Assembly: GCA_017451025.1 (NCBI GenBank)
Contig: JAFSSM010000013.1
Coordinates: 1-53,150, forward strand
DNA length: 53,150 nucleotides
Source of the DNA: Synergistaceae bacterium
Lineage (GTDB): Bacteria; Synergistota; Synergistia; Synergistales; Aminobacteriaceae
Direction: 5' to 3'
Positions 40,701 through 49,250 of this stretch are shown here, one piece after another. The notes beneath the pieces are model-generated. The model was not told the DNA's origin, did no database searches, and saw nothing but the letters and a program-made list of their open reading frames with translations. The translations under genes and the position numbers were made by a program. Each line of letters begins with the position of its first letter. Positions within the stretch are counted from its first letter, which is position 1.

Positions 40701-41323
40701 TCCAGAATCCTCCCGTGCGAGAGAGTAATTACCCTGTCAGCTTTTATGCCCTCAAGGTCAGAAGCATCGTGCGTAACCATTATAACCGCACACCCTCCGG
40801 CCCTGACTCTGTCCAGCACCGAGAACAGCAGCTTGTGGCTCGAAGCGTCAAGCCCCGCGCAGGGTTCATCGAGCAGCAGCAATTCCGGCTCTCCGCACAG
40901 TGCCCGCGCCAAAAACACCCGCCGCAATTGCCCGCCGGACAGCGTGCATATCTCGGACTTGGCCAGATTCCGGATACCCAGTTCCTCCATTGAGCGGAGT
41001 GCCCGGCGTTTGTCCGCAATGCTGTAGAAGAATCCTCCCTGCCCCTGTGTGCCGGTTAAGACTATCTCGCTGACACGGGCCGGAAAATTCCTGTCAGCCT
41101 CCTCAATCTGCGGAACGTAGGACATTCTTTTTGTGCGTGTGATTGTTCCGGAAGCAAGAGGCAGAAGTCCAGCAATTCCCTTAGTGAGGGTGCTCTTGCC
41201 GCTTCCGTTTGCGCCGGTGATGAACACAAACTCTCCGGCACTGACGGTGAGCGACACATCATCAATTGCCCGGATTTCCCCGTACTTGATGACGGCGTGT
41301 GATAAGTTAAGTCTCTCAGTCAT
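40697..41323 (-). CDS. metal ABC transporter ATPase (ZnuC/MntA type)
   Basis: 208 residues from ATG 41323; a TTG at 41347 is in frame but lies inside the binding-protein gene. Walker A GANGSGKST, signature LSGGQLRR, Walker B LLLLDEP, and the switch His in MVTHD are all present. It overlaps the upstream binding-protein gene by eight bases and the permease by four, so the three are translationally coupled. Confidence 0.93.
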   Translation of the reverse strand: MTERLNLSHAVIKYGEIRAIDDVSLTVSAGEFVFITGANGSGKSTLTKGIAGLLPLASGTITRTKRMSYVPQIEEADRNFPARVSEIVLTGTQGQGGFFYSIADKRRALRSMEELGIRNLAKSEICTLSGGQLRRVFLARALCGEPELLLLDEPCAGLDASSHKLLFSVLDRVRAGGCAVIMVTHDASDLEGIKADRVITLSHGRILE

Positions 41324-42137
41324 TGAGGAATCTCGTGATTGCAGCAAGGTTGTCCGCCATTACCTGCAGGAAAGTTTTTCCGGGCCTGACGTTGTGGACG
41401 GAACTGAATGTGAGAATTTCCGCGCCGGTCTGCTCGCTGATTGAGAGCGTAACTTGGGACAAAGGGGGATCGTCAGCGAGAACAAAGCGGCTTTTGTGTT
41501 CGCGGATGTACCTGATGATGTCTGCCATTCGCTTAATTCCTGGCTCATTTTCTCCGTCATAAGCACTGACATAATCGAAGCCGTAACGCCTCACGAAATA
41601 TCCGTAAGAGAACTCTCCTGTGAAGACTAAGGGCTTATTTTTAGCCATAGTCATAAATTTTGCATCTAGGTCTGCAAGTTTTGAGCAGAATGCTTCGGCG
41701 TTTGATGTGTATGTGTCTGCGTTTTCGGGGTCAGCACAGCACAGCACAGCCAAAATGTTGCGCACCATCTTCTGCGCGTCGTCCAAGTCAAGCCAGATGT
41801 GCGGGTCATTGCCTGTGAGGGAAATTCCGTGTGATGCGTCAGCTATGCGGGTGCCTGTCAGTGAGTCAGCAATTCGCTCTGCCCAGTGTTCCATCTGCGG
41901 GCCGGTGAACACGAACACGTCAGAATCGTGCAGTGCCTTAATGTCTCTTGGGGAAGGCTCAAAATCGTGAGGCTCTGTTCCTGGCTTGAGGATGAGGGAA
42001 ATTTCGGCCTGTCCTGCCGTAATTTCGCGGGTGAAGTCGTAGACCGGAAACATACTGCACGAAACTTTTAGCCCTGCGTTGGCTTGAGATGCTGTAAGTG
42101 TGAACAGTGCGAGAAAAATTATTGTCGTGAATTTCAT
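41316..42137 (-). CDS. metal-binding lipoprotein-like solute receptor of the ZnuA/TroA family
   Basis: 273 residues; a signal peptide (MKFTTIIFLALFTLTASQANA) without lipobox Cys. The fold pattern is clear: SMFPVYDFTREIT, EPHDFEPSPRD (His57), NDPHIWLDLDD (His113) and TGEFSYGYFVRRYGF. In the third motif a Glu (175) stands where zinc receptors have His, as in Mn receptors such as PsaA; the fourth ligand (Asp) is not evident. There is no His-rich loop. The metal may therefore be Mn or Fe rather than Zn. First gene of the unit, divergent from cobU with 40 bases between. Confidence 0.9.
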   Translation of the reverse strand: MKFTTIIFLALFTLTASQANAGLKVSCSMFPVYDFTREITAGQAEISLILKPGTEPHDFEPSPRDIKALHDSDVFVFTGPQMEHWAERIADSLTGTRIADASHGISLTGNDPHIWLDLDDAQKMVRNILAVLCCADPENADTYTSNAEAFCSKLADLDAKFMTMAKNKPLVFTGEFSYGYFVRRYGFDYVSAYDGENEPGIKRMADIIRYIREHKSRFVLADDPPLSQVTLSISEQTGAEILTFSSVHNVRPGKTFLQVMADNLAAITRFLND

Positions 42138-42164
42138 GTAATTATCCTATCGGGAATTTTAGGC

Positions 42165-42170
42165 TATTAT
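42165..42170 (+). promoter_or_regulatory. -10 box suggesting leaderless cobU mRNA
   Basis: TATTAT lies eight bases before the cobU ATG (42178), in a 40-base gap shared with the divergent metal receptor. No Shine-Dalgarno sequence is visible. The -35 is weak. If used, transcription would start at or within a base or two of the ATG. Confidence 0.4.
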
Positions 42171-42177
42171 AGCAGAC

Positions 42178-42696
42178 ATGTTGATATTGATTATTGGGAC
42201 TGCCCGAAGCGGAAAGAGTGAATACGCTGAACAGAGAGTTATGGAGCTATCGTCGAGGAGGGTGTATCTCGCTGTGTCAGAGATTTATGATGAGGAGATG
42301 GCACGTAGGGTTGAGCTTCACAGGGAACGACGTAAGGGGAAGGGGTTTGCGACAATAGAGAGGCCGCGTGATTTGGGCGGAGCGGAGCTTCCGGAAGATT
42401 CATGTGTGCTGATTGAGAGTCTGGGGGTGTGGCTGTCGAACGAGATGTTCAGACCTGACGGAGAGGTGAATCTATCTGCCGGAGAGAAGGTGTATCGGGA
42501 TTTAGTGAAGATTGTTGAGAGGGTGAGGGACGTAGTGGTTGTGTCGGACGATGTGTTCAGTGATGGGATGGAGTATGACGCACTGACGGAAGAGTGGGTT
42601 AGAACGCTGGGGGGGCTTCACGTGAGGATTGCGGAGATTGCGGACGAAGTGATGGAAGTTGTGGCGGGATTGCCGGTCAGGTACAAGCCTTCCTGA
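42178..42696 (+). CDS. cobU: adenosylcobinamide kinase / guanylyltransferase-like protein
   Basis: 172 residues. Walker A GTARSGKS (residues 7-14), the His-containing RRVELHRERR that would carry GMP, ESLGVWLSN, and the C-terminal IADEVMEVVAGLPVRYK identify the CobU family, which phosphorylates adenosylcobinamide and attaches GMP. The middle region (VSDDVFSDGMEYDALTEEW) is diverged from the usual VSNEVGxGIVP. It stands alone, away from other cobalamin assembly genes in this window. The 3' end overlaps a decayed minus-strand gene by 20 bases. Confidence 0.85.
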   Translation: MLILIIGTARSGKSEYAEQRVMELSSRRVYLAVSEIYDEEMARRVELHRERRKGKGFATIERPRDLGGAELPEDSCVLIESLGVWLSNEMFRPDGEVNLSAGEKVYRDLVKIVERVRDVVVVSDDVFSDGMEYDALTEEWVRTLGGLHVRIAEIADEVMEVVAGLPVRYKPS

Positions 42697-43157
42697 AAAT
42701 TTGGAGGTCAAACTCGAACTGTTCATTTTCTGGAAGTGTAACGTTGAGATTTCTTGCGCAAGTATAAGTTCCGCCCAGCATTGAGGTTATTTTGCTGTAT
42801 GTCCAGTATTCCAGCCATTTATAGTGTTTGCGTCCTTTGCCTCGAACTCATCAAGCGGAAAGTTAATCTCTCTTAGGTCATTAAGTGTAGATTTCAGGGC
42901 TGAGTAGCTGATTTATAGGCCGCCGGATTAATTTCCTCTGAGCCTGCGGAGTTTCTGGTGTATACGCCGTGTTCCCTGAGCCAGCCGTCCGGAAAATTGG
43001 AGTATTCGTCCGAAGAGCGGTATTCCGCCAGTTCTATGTGCCTGCCTTCAGAGGTTGCGGTTGTCCTGATGATGAAGGAGCCCTCAAGAATCCCGATGAA
43101 TCCGTAGATTTTCTGCATAGTTATTCCCAGAGACGAGGCTAACTCTTTGAGGTTCAC
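42677..43157 (-). pseudogene. decayed gene of about 160 codons broken by two frameshifts
   Basis: Read on the minus strand, three open segments in different frames join into one protein-like sequence. The first (43157 to 42894, GTG start with AAGGA upstream) begins NLKELASSLGITMQKIYGFI, a helix-turn-helix-like stretch. The second, from about 42915 to 42845, includes SALKSTLNDLREINFPLDEF. The third, from about 42845 to 42677, includes GRKHYKWLEYWTYSKITSML and NVTLPENEQFEFDLQIFRKA. Shifts lie near 42896-42915 and 42838-42846. Family not recognised. Confidence 0.55.
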
Positions 43158-43230
43158 CGTGCCTTCCTTTCCGCCAAGAATATCCTTCAGAATGTGCTTA
43201 CACTTTCTTTCACTGGGAATGATGATTTAT

Positions 43231-43236
43231 TATAAT
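43231..43236 (+). promoter_or_regulatory. -10 box of the Mrr-like gene
   Basis: Perfect TATAAT about 35 bases before ATG 43271, in the run TTATTATAATAC. The -35 (TTTCAC, 17 bases upstream) is a moderate match. Confidence 0.45.
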
Positions 43237-43270
43237 ACTCACTCAGAAAAACTTTAGCGGCGTGTTAATT

Positions 43271-43792
43271 ATGAATGAACGTTCTGGACTCAATATCTCA
43301 ATGAATAGCAAAGATGCCTCTGATTACGAAGACTTGGTGTCTCAAATTCTGGCCGGTGTCAACGATTTATCGCAGGCAGGGTTTGAGCAGCTTGTGTATG
43401 ACCTGTTAATCCGCATGGGCTACGAGGTCTTCAAGAATGCCCGCCGACGCACAAGTTCTTCCGCAATTCAGGGCATAATCATTGAGGACCGTCCGGGCTA
43501 CAGGCCGATATACATTCAGACCCGGAAGCTCGAGCCTGGCAGCATAATCACAAGCTGGAGTATGCAGACTTTCGGCGACTCGGTGGACAGGAAAGCAGGG
43601 CGCGGACTTCTTGTAACTAACGCAAATTTCTCAAAGCCCGCGCAGGACTACGCAAAACAAAAGCACATTATCCTGATAGACGGCCGGATTCTTGCACGAT
43701 TAATGATCGTCAATAACTTCTGCGTGAACGTCAAGGAAGTCGTCGAGGTGAAATCGATTGACCCGAGCGTATTCAACCGCTACAAGATATGA
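43271..43792 (+). CDS. Mrr-like restriction-endonuclease-fold protein with degenerate active site
   Basis: 173 residues from ATG 43271 (GTG 43262 also in frame). Residues about 30-165 follow the Mrr catalytic domain: GFEQLVYDLLIRMGYEVF, IYIQTRKLEPGSII, GRGLLVTNANFSKPAQDYAK and ILIDGRILARLMI. In active Mrr proteins the core reads GGxDGxI...QAK. Here the first Asp is Gln (SAIQG) and the last Lys is shifted or replaced (QTRK), so cleavage activity is doubtful. The N-terminal winged-helix domain of full Mrr (about 300 residues) is missing. The end overlaps glf, convergent, by 13 bases. Confidence 0.72.
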   Translation: MNERSGLNISMNSKDASDYEDLVSQILAGVNDLSQAGFEQLVYDLLIRMGYEVFKNARRRTSSSAIQGIIIEDRPGYRPIYIQTRKLEPGSIITSWSMQTFGDSVDRKAGRGLLVTNANFSKPAQDYAKQKHIILIDGRILARLMIVNNFCVNVKEVVEVKSIDPSVFNRYKI

Positions 43793-44889
43793 TTTTCCTC
43801 CAGAAGCTCCAGCACCCTTAATACCGCCGCATCCATGTCGTAATACTTGTACTCGCCGAGCCGCCCCGCAAAAATCACATCAGGACACTTAGCCCGCGCC
43901 ATCTCCCTGTAGGATTCGTAGAGCCTGTTGTTCTTGTCGTTGTTGACAGGGTAATACGGCTCATCGCCTGGTCTCCATTCTGAAGGGTATTCGTGCGTAA
44001 TCACCGTTGCCTCAGTTTCCAGGCCAGGATAGAAGTGCTTGTGCTCGATGCACCTCGTGAACGGAGTCTCCCTGTCCGTGTAATTCACGATAGCGTTTCC
44101 CTGAAAGTTATTCGTGCCTGAAAGAATCTCTGTCTCAAAACGAAGTGTACGGTACTCCAGATTTCCCAGTTCATGCCCGAAATATGCGTCAATCTGTCCG
44201 GTGAACACAATATGCTTGGCCGTACTCTCAAGCTCTGCCCTGTGCGCAAAAAAGTCGCAATTCGTCCTGACATCTATTCCCTCAAGCATTCGCTCAATAA
44301 TTTTCGTGTAGCCGCCGTTTGGGATTCCCTGATAGAGTGCGTTGAAGTAATTGTTGTCCCAAGTGAATCTGACGGGAAGGCGTTTGATGATGAACGCAGG
44401 AAGTTCTGAGCAGGGCCTGCCCCACTGTTTTTCGGTGTAGCCCTTAATCAGGCACTCGTAGATGTCCCGTCCGACAAGACTTATTGCTTGTTCTTCAAGA
44501 TTTTTCGGTGAAGATATGCCCGCCTCGCGTTTCTGTGCTTCAATTTTTGCTCGGGCTTCTTCCGGCGTAATCACTCCCCACATCTTGTTGAACGTGTACA
44601 TGCTGAACGGCAGGGAATAAATTTCGCCGTAATAGTTAGCTATGGGTGAATTAGTGAAGCGGTTGAAGCTGGTGAACTGGTTTATGTACTGCCAGACGCG
44701 ATGATTATTCGTGTGGAAGATATGCGGGCCGTAAGTGTGGACGCTGATACCAGAGATGTTTTCGGTGTAGATGTTGCCGGCAATATGAGGACGTTTGTCG
44801 GTGACGAGGACGGATTTTCCGTGAATTTTGGCTTCGCGGGCAAAAATTGCACCGGTCAGTCCTGCACCGACAATAAGGTAATCGTACAT
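43780..44889 (-). CDS. glf: UDP-galactopyranose mutase
   Basis: 369 residues, the typical length. FAD enzyme converting UDP-galactopyranose to UDP-galactofuranose for surface glycans. Visible: GAGLTGAIFAREA (FAD Rossmann motif, residues 8-20), YGPHIFHTNN, GYTEKQWGRP, and C-terminal FAGRLGEYKYYDMDAAV, with the conserved Arg and Tyr residues. AGGAG lies eight bases before ATG 44889. It is the only galactofuranose gene here and may work with the glycosyltransferases at 36-39 kb. Confidence 0.95.
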   Translation of the reverse strand: MYDYLIVGAGLTGAIFAREAKIHGKSVLVTDKRPHIAGNIYTENISGISVHTYGPHIFHTNNHRVWQYINQFTSFNRFTNSPIANYYGEIYSLPFSMYTFNKMWGVITPEEARAKIEAQKREAGISSPKNLEEQAISLVGRDIYECLIKGYTEKQWGRPCSELPAFIIKRLPVRFTWDNNYFNALYQGIPNGGYTKIIERMLEGIDVRTNCDFFAHRAELESTAKHIVFTGQIDAYFGHELGNLEYRTLRFETEILSGTNNFQGNAIVNYTDRETPFTRCIEHKHFYPGLETEATVITHEYPSEWRPGDEPYYPVNNDKNNRLYESYREMARAKCPDVIFAGRLGEYKYYDMDAAVLRVLELLEENHIL

Positions 44890-44961
44890 GCATTTTTCTC
44901 CTGTAAATGAATTGATAGCGGCTAATTTATCACAGTCCGCGCAGGATTCAACCCGTCCAGT

Positions 44962-44996
44962 AAAACAAAGCCTCCCCCGTAATTTTTTGGGGGAGG
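44962..44996 (-). terminator. intrinsic terminator of the PepSY gene
   Basis: Minus strand: CCTCCCCC/GGGGGAGG, loop AAAAAATTAC, followed by CTTTGTTTT. It separates the PepSY gene from glf. Confidence 0.85.
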
Positions 44997-45007
44997 TCTT
45001 TTCGTTG

Positions 45008-45676
45008 TCAGTCGTCCAGCTTGAACTTGAGCACCTGTGCAGTTACCGCGTCAATCTCTATCTCGTACTCATTGCCGCCGGAAACACACTCCAGCTTGTA
45101 CACCGGCCTAAAGTTTATCGCATTCGGGTAATCATCGTGTTCATCCTCAAGCTCTATCTCCTTGAACTTGACGCTGGCTGAGCCGATAGTTCGGGCCGCA
45201 AGGTATTTTGCCTGCATAACATTCAGCAGAGTTAGGTTTCTGCGCTCAGCTTCTTTGCGGACATAATAGCTTTCACGGTCATCCTTCAGCCCCGCAAATT
45301 GCGTAATATCCTCTTTGAGCTTCAGTATCTCTCCGGTAACTGCATCAACATCAACGTCATATTCATACCTTCCGGCGCGGCACTCGAACGCGTAGACCGG
45401 ACGAAAATCTGTGCCGGCTGGATAATCATCCGCTTCGTCGTCAAGTTCTGCCTCAAGAATTTTGACCTGCTTCAAGCCGGAATGCTTAATCACTGCCTTT
45501 CTTGCGGCATTTTGGGCTTTCGACACACTTAACAGCTTAATCTTCCGGAGCTTCGCTTCTTTTTTGACGGACTTGGCCTCCGAAGGATTGCTGTACGTTA
45601 TAGCTGAAGCCTGCACAGACATTCCGAGCATCATTGCCGCCGTAATCACAGCGAGAACAGCGCATAATTTCTTCAT
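45008..45676 (-). CDS. secreted protein with two PepSY domains
   Basis: 222 residues. A signal peptide (MKKLCAVLAVITAAMMLGMSVQASA) is followed by two similar PepSY units (about 52-118 and 150-222). Each has a helix with AQxAARxA/AKYLAAR, an acidic ExELDDEADDYP/EIELEDEHDDYP strand, and a closing DVDAVTGEILKLKED or EIDAVTAQVLKFKLD. PepSY domains are thought to inhibit proteases or bind cell-envelope ligands. GGGAGG is well placed. Monocistronic, with terminators on both sides. Confidence 0.87.
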   Translation of the reverse strand: MKKLCAVLAVITAAMMLGMSVQASAITYSNPSEAKSVKKEAKLRKIKLLSVSKAQNAARKAVIKHSGLKQVKILEAELDDEADDYPAGTDFRPVYAFECRAGRYEYDVDVDAVTGEILKLKEDITQFAGLKDDRESYYVRKEAERRNLTLLNVMQAKYLAARTIGSASVKFKEIELEDEHDDYPNAINFRPVYKLECVSGGNEYEIEIDAVTAQVLKFKLDD

Positions 45677-45690
45677 TACAGTACCTCCCT

Positions 45691-45722
45691 AAAAAAATAC
45701 CCTCCCCGTTTTGCCGGAGAGG
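45691..45722 (-). terminator. intrinsic terminator of the pdxA-to-flavoprotein unit
   Basis: Minus strand: CCTCTCC/GGGGAGG (one wobble), loop GGCAAAAC, followed by GTATTTTTTT. Confidence 0.82.
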
Positions 45723-45747
45723 TCTTAATTTTACAGCTTACTTCACA

Positions 45748-47271
45748 TTAGTACACAAATTCCTTCTCGTATTCCGGATTCTGTTCAGGGTAATCCGTCC
45801 TGTTGTGAGTCCCGCGACTCTCCTTGCGGTTGAGCGCGGCCTTTGCGATAAGGTGAATCGCTAAGGCTGTCTGCTGTGTCATGTCGTCATTCGCCGTCTC
45901 AGGGTCAGCAAGAATATCGTGCGTAGCTTTCAGCGCGGACTCCAAATCTTCACCATTCCTGTAGACACCCAGAGCACGCCCCGCAATCTTCTGCAGTTCA
46001 GCCAGATACTTACTCCTCACAGAATCATCGCGCTTGTAGTTCACCGGACGCTCCGAAATTTCGCGGCCAAGTTCGCCGGTCCGCATAATTCCTTCGGCGC
46101 AGAGCAGACCCGACATTGTGGCCTGGCTTGCGGCGTTTCCGGCACAACGGCAGGCACCGTGAATCCCTCCGCAGGCTTCGCCGATTGCGTAAAGGCCCGG
46201 AACGTTGGACTCGTAGTTCCTGTCGACGCGGATTCCTCCGGAGAAACTGTGAGGCATCGGCCCGACCTCCAGAAGCTCCTTCGCGGGATCACACCCGCTG
46301 TTCATCAGACGCTCGTAGAACCAGGGGTATGCTTTGAGGACGTTCACGTCAATGTGGCGCAAGTCTACCCAGATGCCGCCGTGAGGGTTGCCCTTGCCTT
46401 TGGCTACCTGCTTCCAGATCTCATGATTGATTAGTGATTTCGGTGCTCCTGCCTCTCCCTGCGGACGAACTTCCAGCAGGAAACGTTCGCCGTCAGAATT
46501 TAGGAGATAGCCGCCCTCACCCAGCATTGCCGTCGGACAGGGTTCACCCACAGCTCCGGCAGGACTCATCATGACCATAGGCTCAAACTCTATGAACTCA
46601 ATATCAACAAGTTCTGCTCCGGCGTTCTTGGCCATCCCTAAAGTGTTGCCTTTAACGTCGTCGGGGTATGTTGATGTTCCGAGCAGGTTACCGACTCCGC
46701 CCCAAGATGCCACAACTACAGGAGCGTAAACGTTGTAGGGTTCTCCATCATCCTCAATAACCGTGAAGCCGTCAATTTTGCCCGAATCATTCTTCAGGAG
46801 GCCGACGACCACGCAGTTATTGTGAAACTCTATCCCTGCTTCAGCTAAACGCTTGAGCATTACGTTTTCGATCTCAACGCCGATTAAGTTAGTGGTCTGG
46901 CACAGCGAACGCGGGTAAGTGTGTCCCGAAACATGGCGCAGCTTTATCGAGCCGTCGTCGTTGTGCGCGAAAGTTACTCCCCACCTGCAGAGAAGCTCAT
47001 AGCCCCGCAGAGTGTTGGCGGCCATTTCGCCGACCAGTTCCTTGTTGCCGATGTTGTAGCCCGCCGCGAGCATGTCAAGTGCGTACTGTTCGGGAGTGTC
47101 TCCGTAAGGATTTTCGGGGAGGACAAAGTTTATCGCCGCAATGTAGGGAGTTCCGCCGAGACCGTTTGCGTAAATCGCAATGTCCTTCACGCCCTCCTCA
47201 TGAAGCCGTGCCGCCGCAGCTAGTGCCGCCAATCCGCTTCCTGCTATTGCAACCTTGTGATGTCTGCTCAT
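45748..47271 (-). CDS. FAD-dependent oxidoreductase, fumarate reductase/succinate dehydrogenase flavoprotein family
   Basis: 507 residues. FAD motif AIAGSGLAALAAAARL at the N-terminus, ASWGGVGNLLG, the conserved SFSGGIRVDRNYESNVPGLY, and IGEACGGIHGACRCAGNAAS near residue 380, which belong to the family. The C-terminal RGTHNRTDYPEQNPEYEKEF is like SdhA/L-aspartate oxidase. No signal peptide, so cytoplasmic and probably without an iron-sulphur partner here. The ATG overlaps the TRAP permease stop, so it probably oxidises or reduces the compound imported by that system. Substrate unknown. Confidence 0.85.
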   Translation of the reverse strand: MSRHHKVAIAGSGLAALAAAARLHEEGVKDIAIYANGLGGTPYIAAINFVLPENPYGDTPEQYALDMLAAGYNIGNKELVGEMAANTLRGYELLCRWGVTFAHNDDGSIKLRHVSGHTYPRSLCQTTNLIGVEIENVMLKRLAEAGIEFHNNCVVVGLLKNDSGKIDGFTVIEDDGEPYNVYAPVVVASWGGVGNLLGTSTYPDDVKGNTLGMAKNAGAELVDIEFIEFEPMVMMSPAGAVGEPCPTAMLGEGGYLLNSDGERFLLEVRPQGEAGAPKSLINHEIWKQVAKGKGNPHGGIWVDLRHIDVNVLKAYPWFYERLMNSGCDPAKELLEVGPMPHSFSGGIRVDRNYESNVPGLYAIGEACGGIHGACRCAGNAASQATMSGLLCAEGIMRTGELGREISERPVNYKRDDSVRSKYLAELQKIAGRALGVYRNGEDLESALKATHDILADPETANDDMTQQTALAIHLIAKAALNRKESRGTHNRTDYPEQNPEYEKEFVY

Positions 47272-49232
47272 GCTGTCTTCGCTCCTCTGGAATTGATGAC
47301 GAGTATCGCGATTCCGACAACCGCACCGATGATTGAGCTTATCATCTCAGGAGCAATAAGGGACAACGCCGCCGCAAAGAGTATTACGCGCTCGAAAGTG
47401 TTGAGTGTCTTCTTGTAGAAACCGGCGACCATCACGGCCAGGAAGTACGTACCGAGTGCAAGCTGTACTGTCGCAATAACTATCTCCTGAACGCTTCCCT
47501 TCAGCAGGAGCGGAGGGTTGTACACAAACACAAACGGCACGAGGAATCCCACCATCGCGAACGTGAATCCCTTCAAGCCCGTCTTCATTGCATCAGCTCC
47601 CGCAATTCCTGCGGCGGTGTACGATGCCACGCACACAGGCGGGGTAATCTGAGCCATTATTCCGTAGTAGAACACAAACATGTTTGCGCAGAGGTTGGCG
47701 GTTGAAGGCTCAAGTCCTGTCTGCAGAAGAATCGGCTGAATGCACGGCACAAACAGAATGACTCCCACGAGATAGGCCGCAACTGTCGGCAATGCCATTC
47801 CGAGAATCATACAGCCCACCATCGCGATGCACATTGCAACGAAGAGGTAGTTGGTGCCCAGCGAACGAATCAGCACGGAGAGGTTCGTTGCCAGAGATGT
47901 CTGCTGAGTTACGACGTTGATGATGATTCCGCAGGCGGCTGTGGGGATTGCTATTGCGGCGGCCTGTTTCGCTCCGTCAACACAGCAGTCCCAGAGCTGG
48001 CGCAGGTTCAGGAAGTCGGGCTTGTTCACGAAGTAGTTGATTACGTCGCAAGCAAGGCACGAGAAAATTCCGACCATGCCCGCGCGCATAAGCGAATAAC
48101 CGCGAATTATCCACACTACAAGCAGAATCGCAGGAAGAAGCAAGTAGAGTCTCGGCAGAATCGGACGGTCTACACGGATTGATGCGTCTGCTGTTGTGTC
48201 GAGATTAGCTGCTCTCTTTGCCGCCAGCTTGTCGACGAGCACGAACACAGCAAAGTAGTACGCAACCGCAGGGATAATCGCGCTTGCCGCAATGGACATG
48301 TAATTTACGCCGAGCATCTCAGCCATGATGAACGCTCCGACTCCCATTATGGGGGGCATAATCTGTCCGCCTGTGGAAGCCACAGCCTCAACAGCTCCGG
48401 CCTCTTCAGGCTCATAGCCTATCTTCTTCATCATAGGGATAGTCATAACACCGGTTGTTGCGACGTTGGCGACAGCACTTCCCGAAATCATGCCCATAAG
48501 TCCTGACGAAAGAACTGCTGCTTTTGCCGGGCCTCCTGATGATTTGTTGGAGAGCTTCATTCCCATATCGATTAGGAGCTGGCCGCCGCCGATTGTAGAG
48601 AAGAATGCTCCGAACACTATGAAGTAGAACAGAGTGTTTGCACTCGTCAGCAGCGGTGTACCGAATACGCCGCTCTCTGTCATGGTCATTCCCGAAGTGA
48701 ACTCCTCGATGAACTGGTCGAAGGGCTTTGCGTTGGTGTGGAGAATGCCGGGCAGGTAGGGAGACACCCACGCGTAAATGATGAAGGCTGTGATGAAGCC
48801 TGCGAGCATTCCGCCGAGAGTACGGTAGACCGCGACGAGCAATAACACGATTGCGACGACCATAGCCGCGTGGTCAATGGTCATGACTTCGTCGACACCG
48901 ATAACGTAATCGTTGAGGCGTGCGAACTGGGTCAGGATGTACCACAGCAGATAGCCGATGCCCGCAAACGCGGCCAGGTCTGTGATGTTCCACCAGGAAT
49001 ATTTTTTCAGGAGAGCTGGGTCTGGAGCTGTGCCTGCTAGTTCTGCGGCCTTCTTGACCTTTTTGCGGTAATTGTGGTCTGCGGAATAGTAGATGAACAC
49101 GAGCGTCAAGGCAAAGATTAAGTGTATAGGACTCTGGAGCATAGGAGCGAACTGCTTAACCAGAGCGATATACATCTGGAACGCGAAGAATGCTACTGTT
49201 ACGAGAACTGCTGCTATTGTGCGAATGTCCAT
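47268..49232 (-). CDS. TRAP transporter permease, fused 4TM/12TM type
   Basis: 654 residues with about 16 to 18 membrane helices: an N-terminal small DctQ-like part (four helices, residues 1-120) fused to a DctM large subunit. Family features include GLMGMISGSAVANVATTGVMTIP, GGQIMPPIMGVGAFIMAE, and MVGCMILGMALPTVAAYL. This fused form pairs with TAXI receptors, and one lies two genes upstream. Na-dependent uptake of a small carboxylate is expected. GGAG lies 11 bases before the ATG. Confidence 0.93.
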   Translation of the reverse strand: MDIRTIAAVLVTVAFFAFQMYIALVKQFAPMLQSPIHLIFALTLVFIYYSADHNYRKKVKKAAELAGTAPDPALLKKYSWWNITDLAAFAGIGYLLWYILTQFARLNDYVIGVDEVMTIDHAAMVVAIVLLLVAVYRTLGGMLAGFITAFIIYAWVSPYLPGILHTNAKPFDQFIEEFTSGMTMTESGVFGTPLLTSANTLFYFIVFGAFFSTIGGGQLLIDMGMKLSNKSSGGPAKAAVLSSGLMGMISGSAVANVATTGVMTIPMMKKIGYEPEEAGAVEAVASTGGQIMPPIMGVGAFIMAEMLGVNYMSIAASAIIPAVAYYFAVFVLVDKLAAKRAANLDTTADASIRVDRPILPRLYLLLPAILLVVWIIRGYSLMRAGMVGIFSCLACDVINYFVNKPDFLNLRQLWDCCVDGAKQAAAIAIPTAACGIIINVVTQQTSLATNLSVLIRSLGTNYLFVAMCIAMVGCMILGMALPTVAAYLVGVILFVPCIQPILLQTGLEPSTANLCANMFVFYYGIMAQITPPVCVASYTAAGIAGADAMKTGLKGFTFAMVGFLVPFVFVYNPPLLLKGSVQEIVIATVQLALGTYFLAVMVAGFYKKTLNTFERVILFAAALSLIAPEMISSIIGAVVGIAILVINSRGAKTA

Positions 49233-49250
49233 AAAAATATCATCTCCTCA

